Positions 37,843 to 46,251 are shown, counted from the first letter of the stretch. The stretch is 64,000 nucleotides of DNA from an uncultured Methylomonas sp. (GCA_936941155.1 CAKZJE010000108.1:1-64000), one strand, 5' to 3'. A program made the numbers and translations. Notes: a model not told the origin generated them from the sequence alone.

Positions 37843-38370
37843 TTAAACAGTTGTGTTTTTACGACGTGACACGCTAACTAAACCAGCAATACCTGAACCG
37901 AACAACCAAAGAGCAGCAGGAATTGGTGTCGCAACAGCAGATATTTGATACTGAGAGGCGAGACGTGGTTTTAAAACCGAACCATCTATCGCAATTGTAT
38001 GTGAACCTGCCAGACTACTTAAGGCTGTGTATTGACCACTTACCAACGGCATATCAATACCATCTAATTTAACATAGTTGATTTTAAAATTTGTAGTTGG
38101 TAGTGGAACGGCAAAAGCATACACTTTAGACGCTGGATTAGATGTTAGCGTATAAATGTGCGAAAACAAACCGCTGAAAGTGTTTTTAAACGAAAACCAC
38201 CCATTGATTGCACTGTCATTATTTAGGCCTGATGTGAACTGCCCTTGAGCTGGAGTAGAGCCTGCTGGATTATTTGCACTCCAAGCTAAGGTTGCTGCTG
38301 AAGTTGATTGGACAAACAAAAAGCCCATTAATAAAACTACCGCAAATATTACTTTTTTCATGATATACAT
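37843..38370 (-). CDS. PEP-CTERM exported protein
   Basis: The 175-residue protein has an N-terminal signal peptide (KKVIFAVVLLMGFLFVQSTSA) and a C-terminal sorting signal. The tail reads TPIPAALWLFGSGIAGL followed by a basic cluster RRK, the VPxPAALWLFGSG variant of PEP-CTERM. Such proteins are processed by exosortase and commonly go to the cell surface or exopolysaccharide matrix. The middle has no recognised domain. Starts at 38370 or 38361 are both possible; the latter begins MKKVIF. A c-di-GMP-I riboswitch lies 38 nt upstream. No exosortase gene is in the window. Confidence 0.88.
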   Translation of the reverse strand: MYIMKKVIFAVVLLMGFLFVQSTSAATLAWSANNPAGSTPAQGQFTSGLNNDSAINGWFSFKNTFSGLFSHIYTLTSNPASKVYAFAVPLPTTNFKINYVKLDGIDMPLVSGQYTALSSLAGSHTIAIDGSVLKPRLASQYQISAVATPIPAALWLFGSGIAGLVSVSRRKNTTV

Positions 38371-38407
38371 CCCGAAATTTACAAATTATTTAAAAACTGA
38401 ATAATTC

Positions 38408-38482
38408 GCAACCCGGCTATCTTTTTACTTAACAAAAGACCCGCAGCTTTCCGTCCCTACTTCACAGTAGGTTTGGCTTTAT
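38408..38482 (-). promoter_or_regulatory. c-di-GMP-I (GEMM) riboswitch
   Basis: Read on the minus strand, the leader has the GEMM order of conserved blocks: GCCAAACC, a CTACT-GTGA-AGTAG hairpin closed by a GNRA tetraloop, GGGACG, AAAGC, GGGTCT, a variable loop, and GATAGCCGGGTTGC. These correspond to the binding core of known class I c-di-GMP riboswitches. It ends 38 nt before the PEP-CTERM start. Whether it switches on or off is not clear. Confidence 0.88.
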
Positions 38483-38927
38483 CTTCCTTGACTTGAGTCT
38501 ATATCAATTGACATAGTCCCAACTGTTACACTTTGAAGTAGCGAAAATATGTGTTTAAACGTAAGACGCATACTGTTCTTTTCTTCTCTAGCTGTTAATG
38601 TATGCTTAATGACGTAGAGGAGCATCATCCATTTGAGTGGTAAGGTGAAAACTGTGAATTACAACACCATTTATGTACTAGGAAACTATTAAATATTAGT
38701 AATGCACTGAAATTTATGCTCAATTACTTAGATAGTGAAAGAAAAATCATGTACAACGCTAAAATTACTGTATCGATAGTTTATAAATTAAGATTTTGTG
38801 CAGAAAAGCTTTAACATTTTCAAAATTGACTTTGAATCTATGACGCAATCTTAGATTCATTTAATAGCTTAAGGTTTTTCTGTTATATTTAAAAATAACT
38901 CACGATGACTTAATTGCTAATAAAAAA
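38483..38927. other. Intergenic region, promoters only
   Basis: The 445 bp between the riboswitch and the hemerythrin gene must hold two divergent promoters. No open frame with protein-like composition and no further structured RNA was seen on either strand. Confidence 0.5.
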
Positions 38928-39581
38928 ATGATGTTTGAAAACGAATGGTTTGAAAAATATAAAATTGGAGTGGCTTTAATTGATGCCGACCATTTAAATT
39001 TATTTAAGGAAGTTGAACGCTTTAATCAACACTTGCAAAGTGGCATGAGCACTGAAGAGCTTGGAAAATCCTTAAGCTTTCTTGATAAATACGTCGGGGC
39101 GCATTTTGCCCGCGAAGAAATCTTAATGCGTGAAAAAGGTTATCCCGACTATACGCAACACAAATCTTTGCATCTGCATTTAAAAAAAGTGGTATTTGCA
39201 GTGCGCCGTGTGTTTGAAACCGATATAGAAAAAGTTGATAAGGTAAAGCTGAATCAATTTTTGCATGATTGGTTAGTTGAACATATTTTAAGAGTGGATA
39301 CTGAATTAGTGCCTTATGTGAATGGCCCTTACGGAAGTAAAAACTCCTACGCAAATGAACGTTTGCAGTTTGAGCCTTTAAATGAAGAAGTGACTTTGGA
39401 CGAAGAGATGGTTGAGATTACCGTGAAAGTGCCTAAAAGTAAGCAAAAAGTCATTGAGCGTTGTGCATTTGCGTTAATGCAAAATACACCCGAAGCGCAA
39501 GATTTGGAAGAAATTGCGTTGGCGGCAACAGGCATGACTATTGAAGAAGCGTTAGAGCTTGCTGGCGCGGTGTTGTATTAG
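38928..39581 (+). CDS. Bacteriohemerythrin with C-terminal extension
   Basis: Residues 1-130 of 217 match hemerythrin: IDADHLNLF, HFAREEILMREKGYP, QHKSLHLHL and WLVEHILRVD supply the His, Glu and Asp ligands of a di-iron O2-binding site. The remaining 85 residues are acidic and helical (LDEEMVEITVKVP, LEEIALAATGMTIEEALEL) and are not part of the usual fold. Hemerythrins are frequent in methanotrophs, where delivery of O2 to methane monooxygenase has been proposed. The DUF5765-like gene downstream may or may not be cotranscribed. Confidence 0.9.
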   Translation: MMFENEWFEKYKIGVALIDADHLNLFKEVERFNQHLQSGMSTEELGKSLSFLDKYVGAHFAREEILMREKGYPDYTQHKSLHLHLKKVVFAVRRVFETDIEKVDKVKLNQFLHDWLVEHILRVDTELVPYVNGPYGSKNSYANERLQFEPLNEEVTLDEEMVEITVKVPKSKQKVIERCAFALMQNTPEAQDLEEIALAATGMTIEEALELAGAVLY

Positions 39582-39785
39582 ATATTGTCGTAAAAAATAG
39601 TGCAATTATGCTTACTTAACGGCAGGACTTAGTTATAAAAATAATCGCGCTTTACCTACCTATTTTTTGTAATACAATGCTCGGCTGTGTTTTAGTTGGC
39701 ATAGTGCTGATGATGGCATAGCCACTTCAATTAAAAATACACATCGAAGTGGTTAATTTTAATAAAAATAAAGAGGATAGAGTTT

Positions 39786-40538
39786 ATGTGTTGGAGTGGT
39801 GAAGCTTCAGGAGTTTTAGCAGCGGTAGGATTATGCACCTCTGCTTATGTTGCAATAAAGGGAGAATCAAAAGAGTTATGGATTCCTTTAACTTATTTTG
39901 CCTTAATGGAATTATTGCAAGCGTTTACTTACGTTTATATTGATTTGTGTCATAACCCCAATAATCAAATCTTGACGATGCTGGGATATTTGCATGTAGC
40001 GTTTCAACCGTTTTTTGTGAATATGGTGGCAATGTACTTTATTCCCGAAAGCGTTAAATTAAAAATTCGCACAGTGGTTTATACAATTTGCGCAATAGGA
40101 ACAATTTCCATGTTGCTGAAAATGTATCCATTTGATTGGGCTGGAAAATGTGTGATTGGCACAGAAGGTTTTTGTGGCCCTCATGTGTGTTCCGTATCGG
40201 GCGCATGGCATATTGCATGGCAAATGCCGTTGAATGGCTTAATGTCGCATCCAGTCGAATGGCTGTTTGGATTTAACTGGGGCTTGCACGCTTTCACTTA
40301 TATCTTAGTCGCGTTTTATTTGCCTGTGATGTATGGATCATACCGCTTTGTGGCATTCCATTATTTAATTGGCCCTTGGATTTCTGATGTTACAACCGAT
40401 GATCCTAATGAGTATGCGGCAGTTTGGTGTTTATTTTCGATTGCGCTGTGCGTTTCGGTGATTAAAACGCCGATTAGAAAATATCTGCATGTTAAAAAAT
40501 GGCCTTTTTATAACCGCACTGTTTCTGATTCGCTGTAA
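39786..40538 (+). CDS. DUF5765-like multi-span membrane protein
   Basis: The 250-residue protein starts MCWSGEASG, followed by about seven TM helices (for example GVLAAVGLCTSAYVAI, LWIPLTYFALMELLQAF, WGLHAFTYILVAFYLPVMYG). Conserved-looking features are CWSGEAS at the start, Trp and Cys pairs (GFCGPHVCS) in a loop and a basic tail. The pattern fits DUF5765, a family without known function. It stands alone and ends in a hairpin shared with the convergent ABM gene. Confidence 0.72.
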   Translation: MCWSGEASGVLAAVGLCTSAYVAIKGESKELWIPLTYFALMELLQAFTYVYIDLCHNPNNQILTMLGYLHVAFQPFFVNMVAMYFIPESVKLKIRTVVYTICAIGTISMLLKMYPFDWAGKCVIGTEGFCGPHVCSVSGAWHIAWQMPLNGLMSHPVEWLFGFNWGLHAFTYILVAFYLPVMYGSYRFVAFHYLIGPWISDVTTDDPNEYAAVWCLFSIALCVSVIKTPIRKYLHVKKWPFYNRTVSDSL

Positions 40539-40549
40539 TATTTCAGACG

Positions 40550-40577
40550 GTAGAGACGCAAGATTTTGCGTCTCTAC
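40550..40577. repeat. GTAGAGACGC hairpin between convergent genes
   Basis: GTAGAGACGCAA (40550-40561) pairs perfectly with TTGCGTCTCTAC (40566-40577) over a GATT loop, followed by GGTTTTATTTTA. It belongs with the GAGACG hairpins at 23517 and 58533 and probably terminates both neighbours. Confidence 0.75.
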
Positions 40578-40581
40578 GGTT

Positions 40582-40911
40582 TTATTTTAAAGCTTTCCCG
40601 GCGGTTTCCTGCAATACAATCGTCAATCCTTCAAACTCCGGCTTTTCATTAAACAGCACGGATGTATCTCCAAATTGCAGATGGGCTTTTACAAACGCAT
40701 CTGATTGTGTCCACGCTTCAAAATCTGCTTGAGTATTCCAAATAAACTGCGAAACGTAGGATGTATGGCGTTTTTCGGTTGCGCCACGCATTAAAAACAA
40801 GCCGCGATAACCTTGCATGGTGTGTAAATAGCTTTCGCGTTCTTTCCATAGCGTTTCAAATAACAGTTCTTGCCCTACAATAATTTTAAAATGGGTGATA
40901 GCTACATACAT
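40582..40911 (-). CDS. Antibiotic biosynthesis monooxygenase (ABM)-domain protein
   Basis: The 109-residue protein is a single ABM-type ferredoxin-like domain: YVAITHFKIIVGQE, then FLMRGATEK, SQFIWNTQADFEAWTQSDAF and AH. Proteins of this fold include small quinone monooxygenases and heme-degrading HmoA. The particular substrate cannot be read from the sequence. It lies downstream of the FAH-family gene on the same strand with 109 bp between. Confidence 0.8.
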   Translation of the reverse strand: MYVAITHFKIIVGQELLFETLWKERESYLHTMQGYRGLFLMRGATEKRHTSYVSQFIWNTQADFEAWTQSDAFVKAHLQFGDTSVLFNEKPEFEGLTIVLQETAGKALK

Positions 40912-41020
40912 GTTTAAACCCTGCGAAACGAGTTGAATGATGGAAACAAAGTAAAAAAAACTATAGTCGCTTAACTGAGGATGGTCAACACGAGTGGCTT
41001 TTTGCAGCGCATGGAAATTC

Positions 41021-41893
41021 TTAATAGCAAACTAAATCATCCGGCTCATTTATCACTAAATTAGTTAATGTGCCAATGCCTTCAATTTCAATGCGCACCG
41101 TTTGTCCGGCTTTCAAATAGCCACGCGGCTTCATTTTTACGCCAACGCCACTGGGAGTTCCTGTGGTAATGACATCGCCAGGTTCAAGCGTCATCACCGT
41201 GCTTAAATACGCCACCATTTCATAACAACTGAAAATCATCTGCTCAGTATTTGCATTTTGGCGTAATTCATCATCCACCCAGGTTTTTAAATTCAGTTGA
41301 TGAGGATTGACAATTTCATCCGCAGTCACCAACCAAGGCCCAAGCGGGCCGTGCGTATCAAAGGATTTTCCTAGTGTCCACGTTGGCGAGCGCACTTGCC
41401 AATCACGCACACTCACATCATTAGCAATGGTAAAACCTGCAATCACCTGCGCGGCTTTTTCCACTGGAACATGCCGACAACGTTTGCCAATCACAAAGGC
41501 TAATTCGCCTTCATAATCGACTTTATCAGAAACTTTTGGAATGTGGATTGCCTCGCCATCGGCAATCACACAAGTGGTTTGTTTGTTGAAAAATAACGGA
41601 TATTCAGGTTTTTCAGCACTGGTTTCGTTAATGTGTTCAGGATAATTCAAGCCCATTCCTAAATATTTGCCCGGTTTAGGGATAGGCGCGAATAGTTTTA
41701 CTTCATTCAAAGGCAAACGATTTTTGCCGCTGGCAATTTGCTCAGCCATTGCAGCAAGAGCAGTTTCACCTAAGCTTAAAAAATCCAACATCGTTGTTGG
41801 AATAGCGGCATTGCCTAAGCTATCAACAACTTCATTTTTAAGCACCGCGCCTACGCGCGTTTGATGATTATGGCTAAACGTAACTAATTTCAT
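41021..41893 (-). CDS. Fumarylacetoacetate hydrolase (FAH)-family protein
   Basis: The 290-residue protein has the FAH signature: KYLGMGLNYPEH, PLFFNKQTTC, VDYEGELAFVIGK (metal-binding Glu residues), FTIANDVSVRDWQ and TTGTPSGVGVKM. These enzymes cleave C-C bonds or hydrate 2-oxo acids, for example 2-hydroxyhepta-2,4-diene-1,7-dioate isomerase, acylpyruvase or oxaloacetate decarboxylase. The exact substrate is not clear and no aromatic-degradation genes are nearby. Confidence 0.9.
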   Translation of the reverse strand: MKLVTFSHNHQTRVGAVLKNEVVDSLGNAAIPTTMLDFLSLGETALAAMAEQIASGKNRLPLNEVKLFAPIPKPGKYLGMGLNYPEHINETSAEKPEYPLFFNKQTTCVIADGEAIHIPKVSDKVDYEGELAFVIGKRCRHVPVEKAAQVIAGFTIANDVSVRDWQVRSPTWTLGKSFDTHGPLGPWLVTADEIVNPHQLNLKTWVDDELRQNANTEQMIFSCYEMVAYLSTVMTLEPGDVITTGTPSGVGVKMKPRGYLKAGQTVRIEIEGIGTLTNLVINEPDDLVCY

Positions 41894-42080
41894 AGCGTGA
41901 ATTTCCTTAGGTTTGTATTTTAAAAAACAATCTGTGACCGCTATTTTAGCGCAAAGTCATTAGAAGTTTTTCTTGGCTGTAAAACTTATATTTTTTAATT
42001 TTTATACCGACAAGTGGCGAATTTTTGTGTTAAATTGAAACTTTCTATACCTATGTTTGCCTCTTAACGGGAGTGTTTAA

Positions 42081-42299
42081 ATGATGAATTCTTTTTTAAA
42101 ATCGCTATTAATTTTCACAGTATTTTTATTGGTTGCGTGTAATAAGGAAAAACCAGCCGAACCTCAACCTGCGGCAAAACCGGACGCGCCGATTTTGAAA
42201 GAAAAGATGGATGCTTTAAATCATGCAGAAGATGCCACTAAAGCAGCAAAAGAAGCTCTTGAGGCGCAGAAAAAACAATTGGATGACACAACGCAGTAA
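42081..42299 (+). CDS. Small lipoprotein with a charged helix
   Basis: The 72-residue product has a signal FLKSLLIFTVFLLVAC with the lipobox Cys at residue 20. It continues with a Pro-Ala linker (KPAEPQPAAKPDAP) and then a charged, Ala-rich helix (ALNHAEDATKAAKEALEAQKK). It resembles Lpp-like or tether-like lipoproteins in architecture but not in sequence. The start is probably the second Met, whichever of 42081 and 42084. MsrB follows 33 bp downstream. Confidence 0.75.
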   Translation: MMNSFLKSLLIFTVFLLVACNKEKPAEPQPAAKPDAPILKEKMDALNHAEDATKAAKEALEAQKKQLDDTTQ

Positions 42300-42332
42300 T
42301 TTTTTATTAAAGAAAGCGTGAGGTTTATAAAA

Positions 42333-42701
42333 ATGGCAGAGTCTGAAAATTTAACCGCAGAACAAATTTATGTTTGCAGAAACAAAGGCACGGAAGCTCC
42401 GTTCACTGGCAAATATACCGATTGTAAAACCGCTGGGATTTATCATTGCGTTTGTTGCGGTAACGCTTTGTTTGATTCAGAAACAAAATATAATTCCGGT
42501 TCAGGTTGGCCAAGTTTTTGGGATGTGTTGAGTGCCGACAGTGTTGCGGAAGTGAATGATAGTAGTCATGGGATGCGGCGCGTGGAAGTGGTTTGCAAAA
42601 GCTGCCAAGCGCATTTAGGGCATGTGTTTGAAGATGGCCCAAATCCTACGGGCTTGCGTTATTGTATTAATTCCGTGTCGCTGGATTTGAAAGAAAAATA
42701 A
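42333..42701 (+). CDS. msrB: Peptide methionine (R)-S-oxide reductase MsrB
   Basis: The 122-residue enzyme reduces methionine-R-sulfoxide. It has the zinc CxxC pairs (CVCCG and CKSC), the SGWPSFW motif, HLGHVF, and the catalytic Cys in [14 protein letters not shown] 42333 lies nine bases after GAGG; a GTG at 42318 is less likely. No MsrA is adjacent. A terminator follows. Confidence 0.95.
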   Translation: MAESENLTAEQIYVCRNKGTEAPFTGKYTDCKTAGIYHCVCCGNALFDSETKYNSGSGWPSFWDVLSADSVAEVNDSSHGMRRVEVVCKSCQAHLGHVFEDGPNPTGLRYCINSVSLDLKEK

Positions 42702-42720
42702 TAAATTTCGCTGTGTCATT

Positions 42721-42748
42721 AAAGCCCTCGTTGAGGGCTTTTTTTTTG
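42721..42748 (+). terminator. Terminator of msrB
   Basis: AAAGCCCTC (42721-42729) pairs with GAGGGCTTT (42733-42741) over GTT and is followed by T residues to about 42748. Confidence 0.93.
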
Positions 42749-42789
42749 ATGGTTAGAAAGTGGCATTATTTTTTTCTGAAAAAATTTTC

Positions 42790-42807
42790 AAGACGACTGA
42801 TCGTCTT
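42790..42807. repeat. Palindrome AAGACGA-CTGA-TCGTCTT, copy 3
   Basis: Same element as at 5413-5430 and 5701-5720: 16 of 18 positions are symmetric. On the minus strand it continues GAAAATTTTT, as in the other two. It stands about 240 bp upstream of the toxin-antitoxin pair and is not adjacent to an obvious start, which favours a dispersed repeat. Confidence 0.55.
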
Positions 42808-42911
42808 AAAAAGTTTTATGAATTTTGAGCCTGCAAATAAAGTAATTTATATGTTTAGATTCAAATAGTTGTTAAAATAATAAGGCACTGAAACTATAAA
42901 CCGCTTTGCCG

Positions 42912-42940
42912 TTGACAGTTTGTTGACGCTTTTTTATTAA
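42912..42940 (+). promoter_or_regulatory. Promoter of the toxin-antitoxin pair
   Basis: TTGACA (42912-42917), 17 bp, TATTAA (42935-42940), about 108 bp before ATG 43048. A small inverted repeat CATAC-N7-GTATG (42970-42986) lies just after the expected start of transcription and could be an autoregulatory operator. Confidence 0.6.
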
Positions 42941-43047
42941 AGAGTTTTTTTTGAATGTTGGGTATAAGACATACTTTCAGGGTATGCTAAAACGTAGGCT
43001 CGACTCCTAATAAACCTCTATTTTTTATTTTGATTGAGTAAAAAAAC

Positions 43048-43326
43048 ATGCAAATAGCAATTAATATTCCTGACAACTTGCCCGCTGCTATTGTTCAGCA
43101 ACATATTAAATCTCTTGAAAGTTTGAATTCGGCTTTTATGGTTACGGTTTCGGTTTTTGATGGAATTTGGACAGCCGAATGTGATGCTTTAGGTTTAGTG
43201 ACTGAGGCTGAAACGTATGAGGTTTTAACAGATCGTGCGCGACAAATTGCGCCAGAATTGGCAGAATTGAATGGTTTTGGCACGGGGGCGGTTCGGTTGC
43301 GTTTTTTGCATGAGGTGCTTTCATGA
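43048..43326 (+). CDS. HicB-like antitoxin (DUF1902)
   Basis: The 92-residue protein combines a short N-terminal segment (MQIAINIPDNLPAAIVQQHI), seen in small antitoxins, with a DUF1902 domain (VTVSVFDGIWTAECDALGLVTEAETYEVL), a HicB relative. The following hicA-like gene overlaps by 4 bp (ATGA), the usual coupling of a toxin-antitoxin pair. The order is antitoxin first. Confidence 0.82.
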   Translation: MQIAINIPDNLPAAIVQQHIKSLESLNSAFMVTVSVFDGIWTAECDALGLVTEAETYEVLTDRARQIAPELAELNGFGTGAVRLRFLHEVLS

Positions 43327-43520
43327 CATCAACGCTTTATCCTGCATTGGTTGCAATATTACGCGCGAATGGTTGTATGTTTGTTCGTCAAGGTAAGGGT
43401 AGCCATGAAATTTGGCGTAGTCCGATGAGTGATAAAGTTTTTAGTGTGCCGTTTACGATTAAATCAAAACCAACTGCTAACGCGATTCTTAAACAGGCTG
43501 GTATTGATGCTAAAGTTTAA
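43323..43520 (+). CDS. hicA: HicA-like mRNA interferase toxin
   Basis: The 65-residue protein has the HicA pattern: LVAILRANGCMFVRQGKGSHEIW, with the catalytic His in GSHEIW, then VPFTIKSKPTANAILKQAG. HicA toxins bind and cleave mRNA and are neutralised by HicB. Overlap with the antitoxin gene and the matched partner family make the call firm. Confidence 0.88.
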   Translation: MTSTLYPALVAILRANGCMFVRQGKGSHEIWRSPMSDKVFSVPFTIKSKPTANAILKQAGIDAKV

Positions 43521-43570
43521 GCACTTCATACCTCACTGCCATTAAGTTAAGAAAAAACTATTCTAAATCT

Positions 43571-43692
43571 GTAGGTTGGGTTAGCTTATCAAGCGGTAGC
43601 GAGATAAGCGTAACCCAACATTCAGCATAAAATAAACGCACTTTGTTGGGTTACGCTTTTTTGCTAAAGCAAAAAATGCTAACCCAACCTAC
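43571..43692. mobile_element. 122-bp MITE-like inverted-repeat element
   Basis: Terminal arms GTAGGTTGGGTTAGC (43571-43585) and GCTAACCCAACCTAC (43678-43692) are perfect 15-bp inverted repeats. Inside are a second pair, AAGCGTAACCCAACA (43606-43620) and TGTTGGGTTACGCTT (43644-43658). There is no coding frame. The GTAGGTTGGGTTAGC type is a common dispersed element in bacterial genomes. It sits between the toxin-antitoxin pair and the broken type III mod gene, which fits an accessory region. No clear target-site duplication was seen. Confidence 0.75.
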
Positions 43693-43824
43693 AAATATAT
43701 TATTGAAAAATAACGAATAAACTCTTAGCTTAATGGCAGTGACTTCATACCTGCAAAGTATTTCTGCATCGAGTATTATTCTTCCCTCTACACAATTTAA
43801 CCCCGCTAAACCCCATAAAACACT

Positions 43825-44139
43825 ATGCCCACCCTAGATTGGCTGAATAACCAAGCCGCCAAACGCGCCGCCGTGCAAGTTCCTTATCGTTTGCTGGAAG
43901 CCGTGCCAGAACTTTGTGCAGGCGATGCAAACACCGAAAATATGCTGATTCAGGGCGATAATTTGCAGGCGTTGAAAAGTTTGTTGCCGTTGTATGCGGG
44001 AAAGGTGAACTGCATTTATATTGACCCGCCGTATAACACCCGCAGTGCGTTTGAGCATTATGACGATAATCTGGAGCATTCGTTGTGGCTGTCGATGATG
44101 TTCGCGATTAACAAAATATGGATGATAGAATTCTATTAA
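43825..44139 (+). pseudogene. Type III restriction-modification methylase (Mod), N-terminal fragment
   Basis: The 104-residue frame starts like type III Mod subunits. The segment LIQGDNLQALKSLLPLYAG and the catalytic motif DPPYNT (N6-adenine methylation) are followed by NLEHSLWLSMM. At about residue 93 the similarity stops and the frame ends ten residues later. A full Mod has roughly 550-650 residues, so over 80% of the gene is lost. The missing part coincides with the start of a type II restriction cassette. The fragment cannot be an active methylase. Confidence 0.85.
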
Positions 44140-44223
44140 ACAACGTTTCGTTAATCTGTCTGCGGATAGCATCTCCATTTGCGTTTATAATTTATTTTCA
44201 ATGACTTCTATTTTAGGTAAAAC

Positions 44224-45282
44224 ATGAATAATACACCAGCAGGTTTGTTTGGTTTGGTAAATTCAAACAGAGATTTTAAAAATGCTAATGCTTGGGGGAA
44301 AAATCAATTTAATTCAAGTTTTCCAGCTGCGTTATCTTGCTACCTTCATAGTAAAATGCTCAATGCCAATTACATTGCTATTTCAGCAAAACAATTTGGC
44401 ATAAAATCTATCAGCATAGAAAATATCTTTGCTATTAACCCTCTCTCACAGGACATTTATTTTGCGTTTGAAGCTCAACATATGCCCTTTCAAAAATATG
44501 TGATTGGTACGTTGCCAAGAACAGATTTGGTTATCCTCAATAAGTCAACAAATCAATGTCTGCGTGGTCTTGAAGTTAAATTAACTGCATTGCCTGACAA
44601 TACCACTTGCAATCTAAGTGATAATAAATTCGGCTCTGAAATTGTCATACGCCCTGATAGCATCGTTTATTTAGCAGCCAGTATTGCCAGTGCAAATATT
44701 GATACGGTCGAAAAACATATTCAAAACAGTGATGTAGTTATCTCTGATTGGTCGAACGCTGAAGAAGTTATTCAGAATATAAAAGCAATTGTTGCCTGTA
44801 TTTCAGAAATTAGCCTTAATATTGAATGTCAGCAATTACCTTTTTTATTACAGCCGGTATGGAAGACTACAGGTAAATCACCAAAACTTGCAGATAATTG
44901 TTTAGATGTTTTTGTCTGGAGTGATGCTGCATTTGCTTGGTTTATCGCTCAAGTATCAAAAAAAGAAGGAATCACAAATAAAATAACGCGACAAACAAGA
45001 ACCAGTATTTGGCTATATAAAATGCTGCTGGATATTGTTACACAAGGTAAATTCGACCACGCTGATATTATCGATAAACTTTCTTACAACACCAAAAACG
45101 ATAAAGCCTTTGCTTCTGCGGGTAATGTAACGAATCCTTACATGACTTGTGAAAATTTAACTACACCGAGAATTAAAAAAGAGGAAATAAAACATATTAT
45201 TCTGGGTGGTGGACAAAACTTACTAAGTCCAGAGCGTCGTTTTGATGCCATTATTTATAATTCTCCAGAGTTATTTTTATGA
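44224..45282 (+). CDS. Type II restriction endonuclease, HindVP-like
   Basis: The 352-residue protein begins GLFGLVNSNRDFKNANAWGK, then NQFNSSFPAALSCYL, the pattern I associate with HindVP endonuclease (recognises GRCGYC). A PD-(D/E)xK-like site is suggested by DLVILN followed by LEVKLT (Asp ... Glu-x-Lys). The cytosine methylase gene follows with a 4-bp overlap, completing a type II pair. The recognition sequence here is inferred only from the family. The gene lies inside a broken type III locus. Confidence 0.8.
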   Translation: MNNTPAGLFGLVNSNRDFKNANAWGKNQFNSSFPAALSCYLHSKMLNANYIAISAKQFGIKSISIENIFAINPLSQDIYFAFEAQHMPFQKYVIGTLPRTDLVILNKSTNQCLRGLEVKLTALPDNTTCNLSDNKFGSEIVIRPDSIVYLAASIASANIDTVEKHIQNSDVVISDWSNAEEVIQNIKAIVACISEISLNIECQQLPFLLQPVWKTTGKSPKLADNCLDVFVWSDAAFAWFIAQVSKKEGITNKITRQTRTSIWLYKMLLDIVTQGKFDHADIIDKLSYNTKNDKAFASAGNVTNPYMTCENLTTPRIKKEEIKHIILGGGQNLLSPERRFDAIIYNSPELFL

Positions 45283-46250
45283 TTTCTGCTGTTGATTTAT
45301 TTTGTGGTTGCGGTGGGCTGTCATTGGGTTTTCAAAAAGCTGGAGTAAATGTGTTAGCAGCAATGGATAATTGGGTTGCCGCACTGAATGTTTATCAGGA
45401 AAATTTTGACCATCCAGCAATACAACAAGATTTGCAAGATGAAAAAGCTGCGGTTGAAATCATCCGAAAAATTGCTCCAAATATGATTATTGGTGGCTCG
45501 CCTTGCCAAGATTTTTCTAGCGCAGGTAAGCGAGACATTACTAATGGTAAGGCGGCTTTAACTTATCATTTTGCCAACATTGTTTGTACTGTCAAACCGA
45601 CTTGGTTTGTTATGGAAAATGTACAAAGAATTACCAAAAGTCATGTTTTAACTGAAATAATTGAACAATTTACCCGAAATGGTTATGGCTTATCTGCTGT
45701 TATTTTAGACGCGTCTTTTTGCAATACACCACAAACGAGGTCACGTTTTTTTTTAATAGGTGAGCTTAATGGTAAGCATAATGCTTTAGTCAGTTTGCTT
45801 AAATCAAATTTGGCTACTAAGCCGATGACTATTCGTGATTACCTTGGTGATAAATTAAATCTACAATACTATTATCGCCATCCAAGAAGTTACGCACGAC
45901 GTGGTATTTTTTCTATTGATGAACCCAGTCCAACGATTCGAGGTGTAAACAGACCAATACCCCCTAACTATCAATTACACAGTGGTGACCCTGATAACAT
46001 TGACCTTGCTACAGTAAGACCGCTGTCAACATTAGAACGCAGTTACTTACAAACTTTTCCAGAATCATTTAACTTTTTTGGTACAAAAACTAATCTTGAG
46101 CAAATGATTGGTAACGCAGTCCCTGTTAATATGGCTGCATTCGTAGCTTCTGTTATTGTGAAGTATACAAAAATCTCTCATTCACCTGTGCTGTCTAATA
46201 AAGAAGTCTTCATTTTGCCTAATAACGCATTACATCGACAGGGAGGGTGA
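45279..46250 (+). CDS. DNA (cytosine-5-)-methyltransferase
   Basis: The 323-residue protein has the C5-methylase motifs in order: I (DLFCGCGGLSLGF), IV with catalytic Cys76 (GGSPCQDFSSAG), VI (MENV), VIII (QTRSRFF) and X (GNAVPVNMA). The target-recognition region lies between VIII and IX. It overlaps the endonuclease gene by ATGA, so the two are translated together. It protects the host sites of its partner, probably GRCGYC-like if the HindV assignment holds. Confidence 0.92.
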   Translation: MISAVDLFCGCGGLSLGFQKAGVNVLAAMDNWVAALNVYQENFDHPAIQQDLQDEKAAVEIIRKIAPNMIIGGSPCQDFSSAGKRDITNGKAALTYHFANIVCTVKPTWFVMENVQRITKSHVLTEIIEQFTRNGYGLSAVILDASFCNTPQTRSRFFLIGELNGKHNALVSLLKSNLATKPMTIRDYLGDKLNLQYYYRHPRSYARRGIFSIDEPSPTIRGVNRPIPPNYQLHSGDPDNIDLATVRPLSTLERSYLQTFPESFNFFGTKTNLEQMIGNAVPVNMAAFVASVIVKYTKISHSPVLSNKEVFILPNNALHRQGG

Positions 46251-46251
46251 C

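Noticed and set aside
43571-43692. Complete insertion sequence
   Set aside because: No transposase frame is present; the element is only 122 bp.
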